Shown here in pieces: positions 1 through 8,519 of a stretch of 64,000 nucleotides of DNA (positions are counted from its first letter, which is position 1; each line of letters opens with the position of its first letter). The position numbers and the translations under genes are program-made. Origin of the DNA: Haloarcula sp. CBA1127. GTDB lineage: Archaea > Halobacteriota > Halobacteria > Halobacteriales > Haloarculaceae. Under the pieces are notes generated by a model that searched no databases, had not been told where the DNA came from, and saw only the letters and a list, made by a program, of their open reading frames with translations. The stretch lies in contig NZ_BCNB01000006.1 in the NCBI RefSeq assembly GCF_001485575.1, positions 1,488,001 through 1,552,000 of the forward strand. Reading direction: 5' to 3'.

Positions 1-59
1 ACGACGCTGCTGTCTGTGCCATCTACCCGCCCGGCGCGACCATCGAAGACGAGGGCTGA
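1..59 (+). CDS. 3' end of an unidentified upstream gene
   Basis: Only the last 18 codons are inside the window, ending in TGA at 57-59. The visible tail reads AAVCAIYPPGATIEDEG, which is too short to assign to a family. The acidic ending is normal for a haloarchaeal protein. A TATA-like TTTATG follows at 61-66, so the next gene probably has its own promoter. Confidence 0.5.
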   Translation, partial: DAAVCAIYPPGATIEDEG

Positions 60-120
60 GTTTATGATTGCGTAAGATGTGAACCGTCTCCCTTATCCGC
101 GCGGACCCGTAGCCACAGCT

Positions 121-849
121 ATGGACTGTCGGCAGTGTGCCACGCCGCTTGACCGACCGGGCGACTACTGCCTGGTCTGTCACACTGCCAATACGGACGC
201 CGTTGTCCTCGAACTCGACCGTGAGCGGGCGACGGTGACTTCGCTGCTGGACGGGTCGGTCGTCGGCCAGCGGACGGTGACGACGACGCCGGAAGGCGAT
301 GGGAGCGACGAAACGGTCGTCGTCGAACTCCGCAACTTCGCCGGCCTCGTCGCGGACGAGGTTCGGCGTAAACGGCCCGAGGAGGTGTACGTCACGGGCG
401 ACCGCGACGTTATTGCCGCCGTCCGCCCCCAACTGCACTACGAGTTCTTCCGCGTCGAGGGTGACGACCCAGTTCAGCGGGTCATCGACCGCCAGGGCGA
501 GCCAGCGCTCGAAGTGGTCGATGCCGCGCCAGCGGAGAAACTGGGCGGGAGTCACTCGACGCTCATCGGCGGCCGGTCGGGCCAGCGTGTCATCCAGACC
601 GTTGCCGGCCACCCCCACGTCAAGAAAGTCATCCCCGGCCCCATCGATGCTGGCGGCGCGAGTTCGCCGACGGGCGTCCGGGCGAAGGCGACCCGCGCCG
701 ACGCCAACGGCAACGTCCGGGTGCTCATCCGCGACGGCTCCAGCGTTCAGGAGAACCGCGTCGTCACGACGGCCGGCGACCGCGAGCTGGGTGAACACGT
801 CCGGGCCGACCTGAACGAGGCGCTCAAGGAAGCCGAACTGCAGGAGTAG
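121..849 (+). CDS. DUF2103-type predicted metal-binding protein
   Basis: 242 residues. Two CxxC pairs at the N terminus (C3/C6 and C17/C20) make a zinc-ribbon-like knuckle. The C-terminal half contains the conserved core I recognise from DUF2103, with KLGGSHSTLIGGRS and HPHVKKVIPGPI. The biochemical role of this family is not known to me. I chose ATG 121 because the metal-binding cysteines begin directly after it; an in-frame GTG at 79 would add 14 residues but lies too close to the TATA-like TTTATG at 61-66 to be on the transcript. Cytosolic, with no membrane segment or signal peptide. Confidence 0.75.
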   Translation: MDCRQCATPLDRPGDYCLVCHTANTDAVVLELDRERATVTSLLDGSVVGQRTVTTTPEGDGSDETVVVELRNFAGLVADEVRRKRPEEVYVTGDRDVIAAVRPQLHYEFFRVEGDDPVQRVIDRQGEPALEVVDAAPAEKLGGSHSTLIGGRSGQRVIQTVAGHPHVKKVIPGPIDAGGASSPTGVRAKATRADANGNVRVLIRDGSSVQENRVVTTAGDRELGEHVRADLNEALKEAELQE

Positions 850-889
850 CCGACCAGTGGCTCGGCCGCTACGTCTCGGTCCTGGCGGC

Positions 890-1063
890 TCAGACTTGTA
901 CTGGCTGGCCCCGTGTATACCACCAAGCGACGACCGCGATGAAACCGTTCAACACCATCGAAGCGGCGAGCAGCAACCGATTAGCGAAGAGGAACCAGCC
1001 GCCACCGAACAACAGAAACACCGCTGCAAGCCCCCAGAACACGTCTTGGTGCGAAATATCCAT
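890..1063 (-). CDS. small two-helix membrane protein
   Basis: 57 residues, starting ATG at 1063 and ending TGA at 890-892. After a short polar start (MDISHQDVFW) there are two hydrophobic stretches, about residues 10-27 and 30-48, with an arginine between them, then a polar tail ending in QPVQV. It is tail-to-tail with the DUF2103 gene. I do not recognise the family. The clean pattern of two helices and regular third-position G/C support a real gene, but the length makes this tentative. An ORF on the opposite strand over the same bases has no such pattern. Confidence 0.6.
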   Translation of the reverse strand: MDISHQDVFWGLAAVFLLFGGGWFLFANRLLLAASMVLNGFIAVVAWWYTRGQPVQV

Positions 1064-1108
1064 ACAATGACCTGATGGCGTTGAACTAAGAGTCGGTCGG
1101 TCCCAGCG

Positions 1109-1753
1109 TCAGGCAGTTATAACGCCGCCAACAAGCACCGCGGCCACCGCGACACCGACGACGCCAGTCCGGTGAATAGCCGGTAACGCCGTTCGAACGT
1201 CGAGGACCATCGGGAGCGCATGGAGCGCGGCGAGTGCCAGATAGCCAACTGGGGCGACCAGCGGGAACGCGATGGCTCCGGCAGCCAGCAGACAGAGGCC
1301 GACGACGCCCGCACCCAGATAGCCACGCCCGCGCACGGGCTGCCCGGCCCCTTCGAGGACGCCGCCGGTCCAGCAGTAGCCGATAGCCGTCGCACCGACC
1401 CACGCGTGCCAGAACGCCGCTTGTTCGGGGACGATATTGAGGAGGCCACCGACGGTCACCGCTGTCGCAGTAGTATTGACCGTTCCCCAGGCGAGCATCG
1501 CGTCCGAGAAGCGGACCGAGTCCGGCGCGTGGAGGACCGTCAGGCCGACGAAGCCGCCAATGATGACAACCCACATCGCTATGGCGAGCAGCGCGCCGTT
1601 AGCGCGGCTCGACCAGGCGAGGGCCTGTGTACCGCCCCAGCCGACCAGTCCGGCCGCCGCGCCCGAGAGCAAGAACTCCGAGGCGGTAAGCCGCCCGCTC
1701 GTGGCTGGTGCGACCCGCTTGAGGCGACCTCGGAGTTCGTCGAACGCTGCCAT
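1109..1753 (-). CDS. conserved haloarchaeal integral membrane protein
   Basis: 214 residues. The ATG at 1753 is followed by a polar N terminus of about 25 residues (MAAFDELRGRLKRVAP) and then six or seven hydrophobic segments to the C terminus (ending VGGVITA). The reading frame stays open further upstream, but that extension is arginine-rich and covers the neighbouring gene, so it is a shadow. No catalytic or binding motif is visible and I do not assign a function. It lies just downstream of the small membrane gene at 1789-2013 on the same strand and may be co-transcribed with it. Confidence 0.7.
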   Translation of the reverse strand: MAAFDELRGRLKRVAPATSGRLTASEFLLSGAAAGLVGWGGTQALAWSSRANGALLAIAMWVVIIGGFVGLTVLHAPDSVRFSDAMLAWGTVNTTATAVTVGGLLNIVPEQAAFWHAWVGATAIGYCWTGGVLEGAGQPVRGRGYLGAGVVGLCLLAAGAIAFPLVAPVGYLALAALHALPMVLDVRTALPAIHRTGVVGVAVAAVLVGGVITA

Positions 1754-1788
1754 CGAACGGCGGTTCGCCCGCCTCCCTCTTGAGTTCT

Positions 1789-2013
1789 CTAGGCTAGCTC
1801 GGCGGCCAACAGGAGGATGCTGGGGGCGACAAGCAGGACTACGCCGACGAGTAACAGCACCGCCGGCACGACGAGCAGCCCCATGTCGGTGAACAGCCAC
1901 AGACCGAGGCCACCCAGTAGCGCGACGAGACCGACGATTCGCACGAGCCACGTGATGATTCCCTCGAAACCGGAGTCCGCGACGAGGTCGATGACGTCGA
2001 GTATCTCGTCCAT
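1789..2013 (-). CDS. small membrane protein with two transmembrane helices
   Basis: 74 residues: an acidic amphipathic start (MDEILDVIDLVADSG) followed by hydrophobic segments at about 20-41 and 44-72. Function unknown. Genes of this type are common in haloarchaea. It is divergent from rpl37ae at 2118, and the roughly 100 bases between them must hold both promoters. The gene at 1109-1753 follows 35 bases downstream in the same direction. Confidence 0.7.
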   Translation of the reverse strand: MDEILDVIDLVADSGFEGIITWLVRIVGLVALLGGLGLWLFTDMGLLVVPAVLLLVGVVLLVAPSILLLAAELA

Positions 2014-2117
2014 GTCGGTGGGGGGTTGCCGGTGGAGCGTGTTAACCCCTGTGCCCGTCGCAGACCGGACCGAATCTCGAAGGCCTTATGTGGCCGCTCG
2101 GCGGACAACAGACCACT

Positions 2118-2396
2118 ATGGCTAGCAAGAGCGGAAAGACCGGCAGCTCGGGCCGTTTCGGCGCTCGCTACGGTCGCGTGTCCCGACGCCGCGTTGCAGA
2201 GATCGAATCGGAGATGAACGAGGACCACGCCTGTCCGAACTGCGGCGAAGACCGCGTTGACCGTCAGGGCACGGGCATCTGGCAGTGCAGCTACTGTGAC
2301 TACAAGTTCACCGGCGGCAGTTACAAGCCGGAGACGCCTGGTGGCAAGACTGTTCGACGCTCCATTCGGGCCGCACTGTCCGAAGACGAGGAGTAA
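2118..2396 (+). CDS. rpl37ae: 50S ribosomal protein L37Ae
   Basis: 92 residues, the usual archaeal length. A basic N terminus ([18 protein letters not shown]) precedes a C4 zinc finger with ligands C39, C42, C57 and C60, the hallmark of L37Ae (eL43), a zinc-binding protein of the large subunit. It starts at ATG 2118 and is followed 26 bases later by rpoP. The order rpl37ae-rpoP-pcc1 recurs in archaea and links translation, transcription and tRNA modification genes. Confidence 0.95.
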
Positions 2397-2422
2397 AGGA
2401 CCTCCATCCCTATCTCTCAGCT

Positions 2423-2557
2423 ATGAGCTACAAGTGTTCACGCTGTAAGCGCGACGTGACGCTGGACGAGTACGGCGGCGTTCGCTGTCCGTACTGCGGA
2501 CACCGCGTCCTGCTGAAGGAGCGGTCGCCCGACGTCAAAGAGATCAACGTCAACTGA
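2423..2557 (+). CDS. rpoP: DNA-directed RNA polymerase subunit P (Rpb12-like)
   Basis: 44 residues. It has a single zinc ribbon with C5, C8, C22 and C25 and the [10 protein letters not shown]...[11 protein letters not shown] pattern of the smallest archaeal RNA polymerase subunit, equivalent to Rpb12/Rpc10. The C terminus (KEINVN) is typical. It sits between rpl37ae and pcc1 on the same strand, in the expected archaeal order, which strengthens the call despite the small size. Confidence 0.95.
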
Positions 2558-2664
2558 GACGGTCGGTGACGCGGCTGATAGTCGACGGCCGGCTGCGCCA
2601 CGTTGCGAACGGCTTTTCTGGGGCAGCCCTGTGATCGATACGAGGACGTCCCATCCTGAATAGT

Positions 2665-2916
2665 ATGACTGCGACACATCAGACCCACCTCACCGCCGAG
2701 TACGGCAGCGCCGACCGGGCTCGCGCCATCGAGCGGAGCATTCGTCCCGAAATCGACGATATCGAGGGCAACCGGACGACGGCGCGGCTCAGCCGGAATG
2801 GACGGCAAGTCGAACTCACTGTCGAGGCGGCCGACCTCGTCGCACTGCGGGCCGGCATCAACACGTGGCTGACGCTGCGTGGCGTTGCCGAGGACGCTCT
2901 GGCGGGACGGAAGTGA
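2665..2916 (+). CDS. pcc1: KEOPS complex subunit Pcc1
   Basis: 83 residues, the usual size for Pcc1. This is the small dimerising subunit of KEOPS, which makes N6-threonylcarbamoyl-adenosine at position 37 of tRNAs that read ANN codons. The Pcc1 fold is supported by SIRPEIDDIEGNRTTARLS in the middle and by ALRAGINTWLTLRGVAEDA near the C terminus, a conserved helix with an N-S/T-W-like core. It follows rpoP by about 107 bases. The partner catalytic subunits are not in this window. Confidence 0.9.
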   Translation: MTATHQTHLTAEYGSADRARAIERSIRPEIDDIEGNRTTARLSRNGRQVELTVEAADLVALRAGINTWLTLRGVAEDALAGRK

Positions 2917-2980
2917 CGAAAGCGACGCGAAAATAACGGAGGCGTCACAGAGATACCGGAAACAAGTCGGTCGCCAAGCG

Positions 2981-3583
2981 CTACTGCCGGTATCGGTCCG
3001 GGACGTGGGCCGCAATCGACTCGGGGACGTTGCCGAACACGACGGGGGCCAGGGTTGCCAGTCGACGCCGGAGGAGGCTGTACGTCGCGCCGGTGACGAG
3101 GGCCGCGGCGACGACCCACCGGAACGGCCCGTCCAGAACGACGAACAACGGGGCACCCGCAAGTACCATCAGTCCCACATCCGACGGCGCACCGTCGTAC
3201 TGTATCCATCGCTTCGGCGGCCGCCACTGCCCGCGAACGTGGTCGTACACGGCGCGTTCGGACGTGCCTTCCCACGGGCGGAGTTCCAGGCCGCCGCCGT
3301 ACCGGTCCATCCGGCAGTGGAGAGCAGCGCCCATCAGTACGAACGTGAGCGCGACGAGCAGCGGTGTCTGGAGGACGGCGGTGAACCCGGCAGTCGGGAC
3401 AGCCGCGAGTGTGTACCCGCTGGGATAGTGCAGCGTGCGCCGGTGGCCCGAGTACAGGTCGAGGTCGGGCAGAACGCCACCGACGAGGCCGCCAGCGAGC
3501 GCTACCGCGGCGTGGTCTGGCGCAAGGACGAGCAGCGGTGTCGCGATGGCGAGCCCCGCTATCGCGTGCGTCGGCAGCATCAT
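2981..3583 (-). CDS. membrane-bound metal-dependent hydrolase-like protein (YdjM/DUF457 type)
   Basis: 200 residues from the first ATG of an ATG-ATG pair at 3583; a TTG four codons upstream is a weaker choice. The start MMLPTHAIAGLAI, then GGLVGGVLPDLDL about 35 residues later, is the His and Pro-Asp-Leu-Asp pattern of the YdjM/LexA-binding-like membrane hydrolase family. There are about four or five transmembrane segments with a soluble stretch near residues 95-135. The reaction is not established for this family. It is convergent with pcc1 and divergent from the gene at 3659. Confidence 0.7.
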   Translation of the reverse strand: MMLPTHAIAGLAIATPLLVLAPDHAAVALAGGLVGGVLPDLDLYSGHRRTLHYPSGYTLAAVPTAGFTAVLQTPLLVALTFVLMGAALHCRMDRYGGGLELRPWEGTSERAVYDHVRGQWRPPKRWIQYDGAPSDVGLMVLAGAPLFVVLDGPFRWVVAAALVTGATYSLLRRRLATLAPVVFGNVPESIAAHVPDRYRQ

Positions 3584-3658
3584 ATACCTGTACAAGGGGC
3601 CGTAGCCGGTATAAACACGTCGCTGGGTTTATTCTCCGTCGTACCCCAGTCCACTGCA

Positions 3659-4300
3659 ATGAGCGATGGTGCCGGCCGTCCCGACAGCAGCCTCGGGACT
3701 ATCGACCTCGATGACACGTTCGAGAAGCTCTTTCGTGACGGGCGAACCAACGCGATCATCGCGTGGGTGCTCGTCGCGATTCTCACGGCTGTGTTCGTCG
3801 AGAGCGTCCTCGACATCGACTACCAGTGGATACTGCTCGTCGGTGTCGTGGCCGCTGTCGTGCTTGTCCCCCCGGTCGCCTACCGCGAGTGGTGCGTCAT
3901 GCTGCCCTGGGAACTGCTCTTTCTCGCCTGCCTGCCGATCTTGGTCCGCGGCCTCGTCGGGGGGACGGTCGGGACCTTTGCCACGTATCTCTCGCTGGCA
4001 GCGCTGTCACTACTCGTCATCGTGGAACTGGATATGTTCACCGAACTGGAAGTCACACACTGGTTTGCCATCTGTCTCGTCGTCTTGACGACACTCGCCG
4101 CCGTGGCGGCCTGGACGGTGTTCCGGTGGAACGCCGACCGGTTTCTCGGGACGTCGTATCTCACGACCAACGAGGCGCTGATGACCGAGTGGCTGTACGT
4201 CACCCTCGCCGGACTCGTCGCGGGCGTATTGTTCGATGGTTACTTCAGACGGCGGGACCACCGCCTCTGGCGTGGTATCCGACGGATAGTGCGACGATGA
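3659..4300 (+). CDS. integral membrane protein of unknown function
   Basis: 213 residues. A soluble N terminus of about 30 residues (SDGAGRPDSSLGTIDLDD) is followed by about six transmembrane helices and a strongly basic tail (RRRDHRLWRGIRRIVRR), which should face the cytoplasm. Its stop codon overlaps the ATG of the next gene (ATGA at 4297-4300), so the two are probably translated together. The two proteins look like a membrane pair, but I do not recognise this member's family. Confidence 0.75.
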   Translation: MSDGAGRPDSSLGTIDLDDTFEKLFRDGRTNAIIAWVLVAILTAVFVESVLDIDYQWILLVGVVAAVVLVPPVAYREWCVMLPWELLFLACLPILVRGLVGGTVGTFATYLSLAALSLLVIVELDMFTELEVTHWFAICLVVLTTLAAVAAWTVFRWNADRFLGTSYLTTNEALMTEWLYVTLAGLVAGVLFDGYFRRRDHRLWRGIRRIVRR

Positions 4301-4923
4301 GGCTGCCCCGGCCGTCGATGCGGAACCAGCGGCGGATCACCCACGCGATGCAACTCGTCTTGCTCGGGCTGATCGGCTACGGCATCGTCGCCGGCCAGCC
4401 GAAGCCGATCACGAACGGCGGTATCGGCCTGCTCGTCACGTTTCTCCCCGCGGTGATGCGGCGGAACTACAATCTGGCACTGGACCCGTGGCTCGCCCTC
4501 TGGATCACAACCGCGGTGTTCCTGCACACGCTCGGGTCGGCCGGACTCTACGGACAGATCGGCTGGTGGGACCACCTCACCCACGCGATGTCAGCCTCGC
4601 TCATCGCCGCGTTCGGGTACACGACGGCCCGGACCATCGACCTCCACAACGATTCGATTCACATCCCCAAGCGCGTCTTCTTCGTGTACATCTTCGTCGT
4701 CGTGCTGTCCTTCGGTGTGATCTGGGAACTGTTCGAGTTCGCGCTCGACATCGTCGCCACCGAAACGGGTGTCACGATGCCGCTGGCGCAACACGGCCTC
4801 GACGACACGGTCCGGGACACCATGTTCAATTCGCTCGGGGCGCTGCTGGTCGCGGCGTTCGGACAGGCCCACCTCACCGATGTCGCCGAAACCCTCCGGG
4901 AACGGCTGTTCGTTGTCGACTAA
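4297..4923 (+). CDS. DUF2238/YjdF-like membrane protein
   Basis: 208 residues with about six transmembrane helices. Motifs typical of the DUF2238 (YjdF) family are visible: GWWDHLTHAMSASLIAA, FGVIWELFEF and LDDTVRDTMFNSLGALLVA, which put conserved D, H, E and N residues in or next to the membrane. Function is unknown in this family. Translation is probably coupled to the preceding gene through a 4-base overlap. It is the last gene before the Bat-like regulator. Confidence 0.75.
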   Translation: MRLPRPSMRNQRRITHAMQLVLLGLIGYGIVAGQPKPITNGGIGLLVTFLPAVMRRNYNLALDPWLALWITTAVFLHTLGSAGLYGQIGWWDHLTHAMSASLIAAFGYTTARTIDLHNDSIHIPKRVFFVYIFVVVLSFGVIWELFEFALDIVATETGVTMPLAQHGLDDTVRDTMFNSLGALLVAAFGQAHLTDVAETLRERLFVVD

Positions 4924-5040
4924 CTCGGATGTGCCACCGGACCCGTTGCCCGGATGATAGCTAGCGAGACTGTGGTGGCTGAACACAGTGCATCATCGGT
5001 CCGAGTGATTCTGTTCGATGGGGAACGACAGGAACCGTGT

Positions 5041-5060
5041 GCTATCCCCAATGGGGTAGC
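5041..5060. promoter_or_regulatory. palindrome upstream of the Bat-like regulator gene
   Basis: A near-perfect inverted repeat, GCTA-t-CCCC-aat-GGGG-TAGC with one unpaired T. It lies about 100 bases before the start of the large regulator and about 120 after the stop of the upstream gene. It could be an operator for the regulator gene or the stem of a terminator; there is no T-run after it to favour a terminator. Confidence 0.35.
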
Positions 5061-5115
5061 CACTGTGTCGCTAAACGTATAGGTTCGTTGTCCTGATCCG
5101 CTGTAGCGCCGAACA

Positions 5116-5123
5116 GTTATTAT
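5116..5123 (+). promoter_or_regulatory. TATA-like element of the Bat-like regulator gene
   Basis: TTATTATG is centred about 26 bases before position 5146. A transcript starting there would exclude the GTG at 5135 and reach the tandem GTG/ATG at 5156/5159, which is why I place the start codon at 5159. Confidence 0.4.
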
Positions 5124-5158
5124 GCCTCAGTAAAGTGGTTGAACAGCATACCAGGGTG

Positions 5159-7927
5159 ATGATTGGAAACGACCTCGACGACGTCGCGTTTGCGGGAGCG
5201 AGACAGACCGGCGCTGCCAGTCGAGACATCGAAGTCGTGTATCTCGATTCCGACGCGACGGCACGGGAGCAGATACACGAGGGGCTGGCGGACCACCACG
5301 CCGACATAACAGTGACGAGCGTGGCAACGATAGATGCCGCACTGGAAGCCGCCGCGTCGACGGCGGTCTCCTGTCTCGTCCTCGACCCGGCTGGACTGGG
5401 AGATATCCCGGCCGCACTGGTGTCGAACGACCGCTACCCGGTCGTCCTCTACACCGACGCCACTGCGACGGACAGCGCTGCAACTGTCTTCGAGGATGCG
5501 GAGACGGTCGTCAGGAAACAGGGAGACAGACAGCCGATGTTTCTGGCAGAGAAGATCGTCAGCGTCGCGTCGGTGTCGGCTGATCGGACCGAGTCCGCAC
5601 TCCGAGATGCGCTGTCCGGAATCGAATCGCGTGCTGAAGCGAACGAAATCGCTGTCCTGCTGGCGGACGACGGGACGGTACACTGGTCGAGTGATTCGGT
5701 ATCGACGTTCGTTGACCGCCTCGACGATACCCGCCGGGTCGAGGGCTTTTACGACACCATGCGGACGGCACTTCCCGACACGCCCAGCGGCCATCGACAG
5801 TTACAGCGGCTCCGGGACGCCCCGACCGAACCGGTTACGGTCCGGGTTCCGGGTAGCGACCGCGACCAGTACCTCCTTCGACACGGGCACGAGCTACCGG
5901 ACGCCGCGGGGGGACTCACGCTCGTCCTGCTGCGAGACATCACCGAAACCGCCCGCCGTGATGCCCGCACGGCGCTGCTGGATCTCCTCGTCGAGCAGGC
6001 ACAGGACGGCCTTTACACGCTCGACGAACGTGGTGTCATCGACTTCTGTAACGAGTCGTTTGCGGCGACCCTCGGGTACGAGCCGGACGAACTGTGCGGT
6101 GAACACGCCTCGACAGTGCTGGCCTCCGGTGAACTCTCGAAGGGGCAGGCGACTGTTGAAACGCTGCTCGAAACGCCTGAGAAGGAGAGTACGACTGCCG
6201 ATCTGACGTTCTGTCGGAAAGACGGTACCGAACGGGAGGTGTCGATCAACTACACGCTGATTCACGACGAAGACGGCAACTACAGCGGGCTGATCGGCGT
6301 CGCTCGGGACATCACGGAGCACTGTAACCGCGAGCGGGAGTATCAGGAGATGACTGAGCGATTGAATTTCGCGCTCGAAGGCGCGGAACTCGGCGTCTGG
6401 GACTGGAACCCCAAAACCAACGACGTCACCTTCGACGAGCGCTGGACCGGGATGCTCGGCTACACCAGAGACGAACTGGAGCCACACTACGAGACGTGGG
6501 CCGACCTCGTCCATCCTGACGACCTCGACCGAGTGGAACAAGCGCTCGCGGAACTGAAGTCCGGAGAGACCGATCTGTATCAGAGCGAGTTCCGGATGCG
6601 GACGAAAGACGGGGAGTGGCGATGGATCCGGGACATCGGCAAGGTGTTCGAGTGGAACGACGACGAGGCGGTCAGGGCCGTCGGGATCCATCAGGACATC
6701 ACCGAGGAGCGGACACGTCAGGATGCGATCGAACGACAGCGCGACGAACTGGCGACACTCAACGGGGTCAACATGCTCATACAGGACCTCATTCACGCTC
6801 TGGGTGGTGCCGCGACTCGCCACGAGACTGCAGAGACAGTGTGTGAGCGCATTGTCGAATCAGACCTCTGTGACCTAGCGTGGATCGGTGAGCGAGCCGG
6901 CGCAGACGATAGACTCGTGCCGAAAACGGTAGCCGGCGACAATGGTGACGTTCTCGACGAACTCATCGTTAGTGACGGGAACGACCAAGTGCTGTGTGAA
7001 ACAGCCCTCGTGACAGGTGCGGTCCAGACGATACAGGACTGCGGCGACCCGACCGAATTCAAGCAGTGTGGGGCCGCTGCTCGCGAGCAGGGGTTCAAGT
7101 CCGCCGCAGCGATTCCACTGGTTCAGGGGAACACTGTCCACGGTGTTCTCTGCGTGTACGCCGACCAGCCAGCGGCGTTCGGCGGCCGAATAGCTGACAG
7201 TTTCGCAGTCCTCGGTAAGATGGTCGGGTACACGCTCGCCGCGGTCCAGAACAGGCAACTGCTGTCTGACGATACCGCGCTCGAACTGACATTCGAATCG
7301 GAATGCTCTGACATACCCCTTGTCTCGGCGGCGAATGCGTACGGCTGCCGAATCGAGGTCGTCGAATTTGTCGATACCGAGCCGACGCATCTCCTCTATG
7401 TCTCCGTTGACGAAGGGCCGCCCGATGCAGTCTCTGCGCATCTCTGTTCTCAGACGGAGATTCTCGGTTCGCGGGTCGTCCGTGCAGACGGTTCCAGCGG
7501 CGTTATCGAGTTACAGGTTACAGAAACCGTCCAATCGCTGCTTCTCGATGTCGGTGCTCGCTGCCGGACGGTGGTTGCCGACGACGGGGCGCTCTCTATT
7601 ACTGTCGAGGCCCCGCCGGATGCCGACTCCCGGGCGATACGGGACGCAGTCTCCGACCGGGTGCCTGACAGCACGCTGACGGCAAAGCAGGAGTGCGACC
7701 AGGCAGACAACATACTTGACGCCGAAACGGACCCACGCAACCACCTGACTGACCGTCAGGAGGAAGTTCTCCGCAGGGCCTTCCTGACGGGCTACTACGC
7801 CTGGCCCCGGGATACGAACGCCGAGCAACTGGCAGAGAGGCTCGGTATCGCGTCACCGACGCTCCATCAGCATCTCCGGCGAGCGCATCGGAATCTCATC
7901 GATGCTGTGTTCGATATGCAGCGATAA
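5159..7927 (+). CDS. Bat-like (bacterio-opsin activator) multi-sensor transcription regulator
   Basis: 922 residues. Order of domains: a receiver-like module at about 10-130, with the acidic pair reduced to LDSD but the Asp in CLVLDPAG and a Lys kept; a PAS-like stretch ending in LRDITE; two clear PAS/PAC units (ending GVARDITE and GIHQDITEE); a GAF domain at about 520-690; the bacterio-opsin-activator N domain; and a C-terminal HTH_10 helix-turn-helix (LTDRQEEVLRRAFLTGYYAWPR, then AEQLAERLGIASPTLHQHLRRA). Such proteins sense redox or light and activate opsin genes. Halorhodopsin lies 1.5 kb downstream with a matching promoter site. An in-frame GTG at 5135 is an alternative start. Confidence 0.85.
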   Translation: MIGNDLDDVAFAGARQTGAASRDIEVVYLDSDATAREQIHEGLADHHADITVTSVATIDAALEAAASTAVSCLVLDPAGLGDIPAALVSNDRYPVVLYTDATATDSAATVFEDAETVVRKQGDRQPMFLAEKIVSVASVSADRTESALRDALSGIESRAEANEIAVLLADDGTVHWSSDSVSTFVDRLDDTRRVEGFYDTMRTALPDTPSGHRQLQRLRDAPTEPVTVRVPGSDRDQYLLRHGHELPDAAGGLTLVLLRDITETARRDARTALLDLLVEQAQDGLYTLDERGVIDFCNESFAATLGYEPDELCGEHASTVLASGELSKGQATVETLLETPEKESTTADLTFCRKDGTEREVSINYTLIHDEDGNYSGLIGVARDITEHCNREREYQEMTERLNFALEGAELGVWDWNPKTNDVTFDERWTGMLGYTRDELEPHYETWADLVHPDDLDRVEQALAELKSGETDLYQSEFRMRTKDGEWRWIRDIGKVFEWNDDEAVRAVGIHQDITEERTRQDAIERQRDELATLNGVNMLIQDLIHALGGAATRHETAETVCERIVESDLCDLAWIGERAGADDRLVPKTVAGDNGDVLDELIVSDGNDQVLCETALVTGAVQTIQDCGDPTEFKQCGAAAREQGFKSAAAIPLVQGNTVHGVLCVYADQPAAFGGRIADSFAVLGKMVGYTLAAVQNRQLLSDDTALELTFESECSDIPLVSAANAYGCRIEVVEFVDTEPTHLLYVSVDEGPPDAVSAHLCSQTEILGSRVVRADGSSGVIELQVTETVQSLLLDVGARCRTVVADDGALSITVEAPPDADSRAIRDAVSDRVPDSTLTAKQECDQADNILDAETDPRNHLTDRQEEVLRRAFLTGYYAWPRDTNAEQLAERLGIASPTLHQHLRRAHRNLIDAVFDMQR

Positions 7928-7970
7928 GCGATGTGACGCTGTTGGCAATTATAGCCGGCGCGTCCGACGG

Positions 7971-7990
7971 GTACCTAGCTGTCTAGGTAC
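7971..7990. promoter_or_regulatory. perfect 8-4-8 inverted repeat between regulator and DUF7344 gene
   Basis: GTACCTAG and CTAGGTAC flank a CTGT loop. It lies 44 bases after the stop of the Bat-like gene and just before the AT-rich promoter (TTAATAAT at 7994-8001) of the gene at 8032. The position next to a TATA-like box favours an operator, but a terminator hairpin for the upstream gene is also possible. Confidence 0.45.
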
Positions 7991-8031
7991 AGAGTTAATA
8001 ATATTGGAGGTTGTTAATTTAATGCGCATAA

Positions 8032-8439
8032 ATGAGTAACCAAAGGAATGGAGGGTCTCAGAGTGACCAGTGGTGTGGGATGACGCCGTCGGACAGAACG
8101 CTGTCTACGGCGGACGTAGACGACGTGTTCGAGGTTTTGGCTGATTGGCGGCGCCGTGCCGTCTGTCACTACTTCGCGAGCGGTGACCAGGCGGCCGCTG
8201 ACGTTGCGGCGCTAGCCTCGGCAATATCGGAGCACGGGGAGACGGGCACGGTCGATACAACAGATACGTCACCCTCGACGATCCGAACACAGCTCGAAGA
8301 GGAGCACCTGCCAGTGCTCCATCGGATCGGGCTCATCGACTACGACGAGCGAAGCAGCGCAGTGAAGTACTGGGGGTCCCCCACCGTCGAAAAGTGGGCT
8401 GACCACGCGGAAGCTGTCACGCAGCGGACCGACTTCTAA
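8032..8439 (+). CDS. DUF7344-type winged-helix protein
   Basis: 135 residues. The pattern DVFEVLADWRRRAVCHYF, then RTQLEEEHLPVLHRIGLIDYDERSSAVKYWG, is the winged-helix arrangement of DUF7344 proteins: a helix with an Arg triplet, a helix leading to the LP-L-G-IDYD hinge, and a short wing. These are presumed DNA-binding regulators of unknown target. It has its own AT-rich upstream region and lies between the Bat-like regulator and hop. A second protein of the same pattern is encoded at 23422. A role in opsin control is inference from location only. Confidence 0.75.
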   Translation: MSNQRNGGSQSDQWCGMTPSDRTLSTADVDDVFEVLADWRRRAVCHYFASGDQAAADVAALASAISEHGETGTVDTTDTSPSTIRTQLEEEHLPVLHRIGLIDYDERSSAVKYWGSPTVEKWADHAEAVTQRTDF

Positions 8440-8519
8440 TCGGCCGGCGGGCCGCATCTGGGGGGATGCGGGCCGACGAAGCCGCTACTCCTTTTTGATG
8501 GTGGGCCGAACGCCGGAGC

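Noticed and set aside
857-1075. Plus-strand open frame of 72 codons
   Set aside because: The minus strand over the same bases encodes a two-helix membrane protein with a sound start and stop; the plus-strand frame has a random composition.
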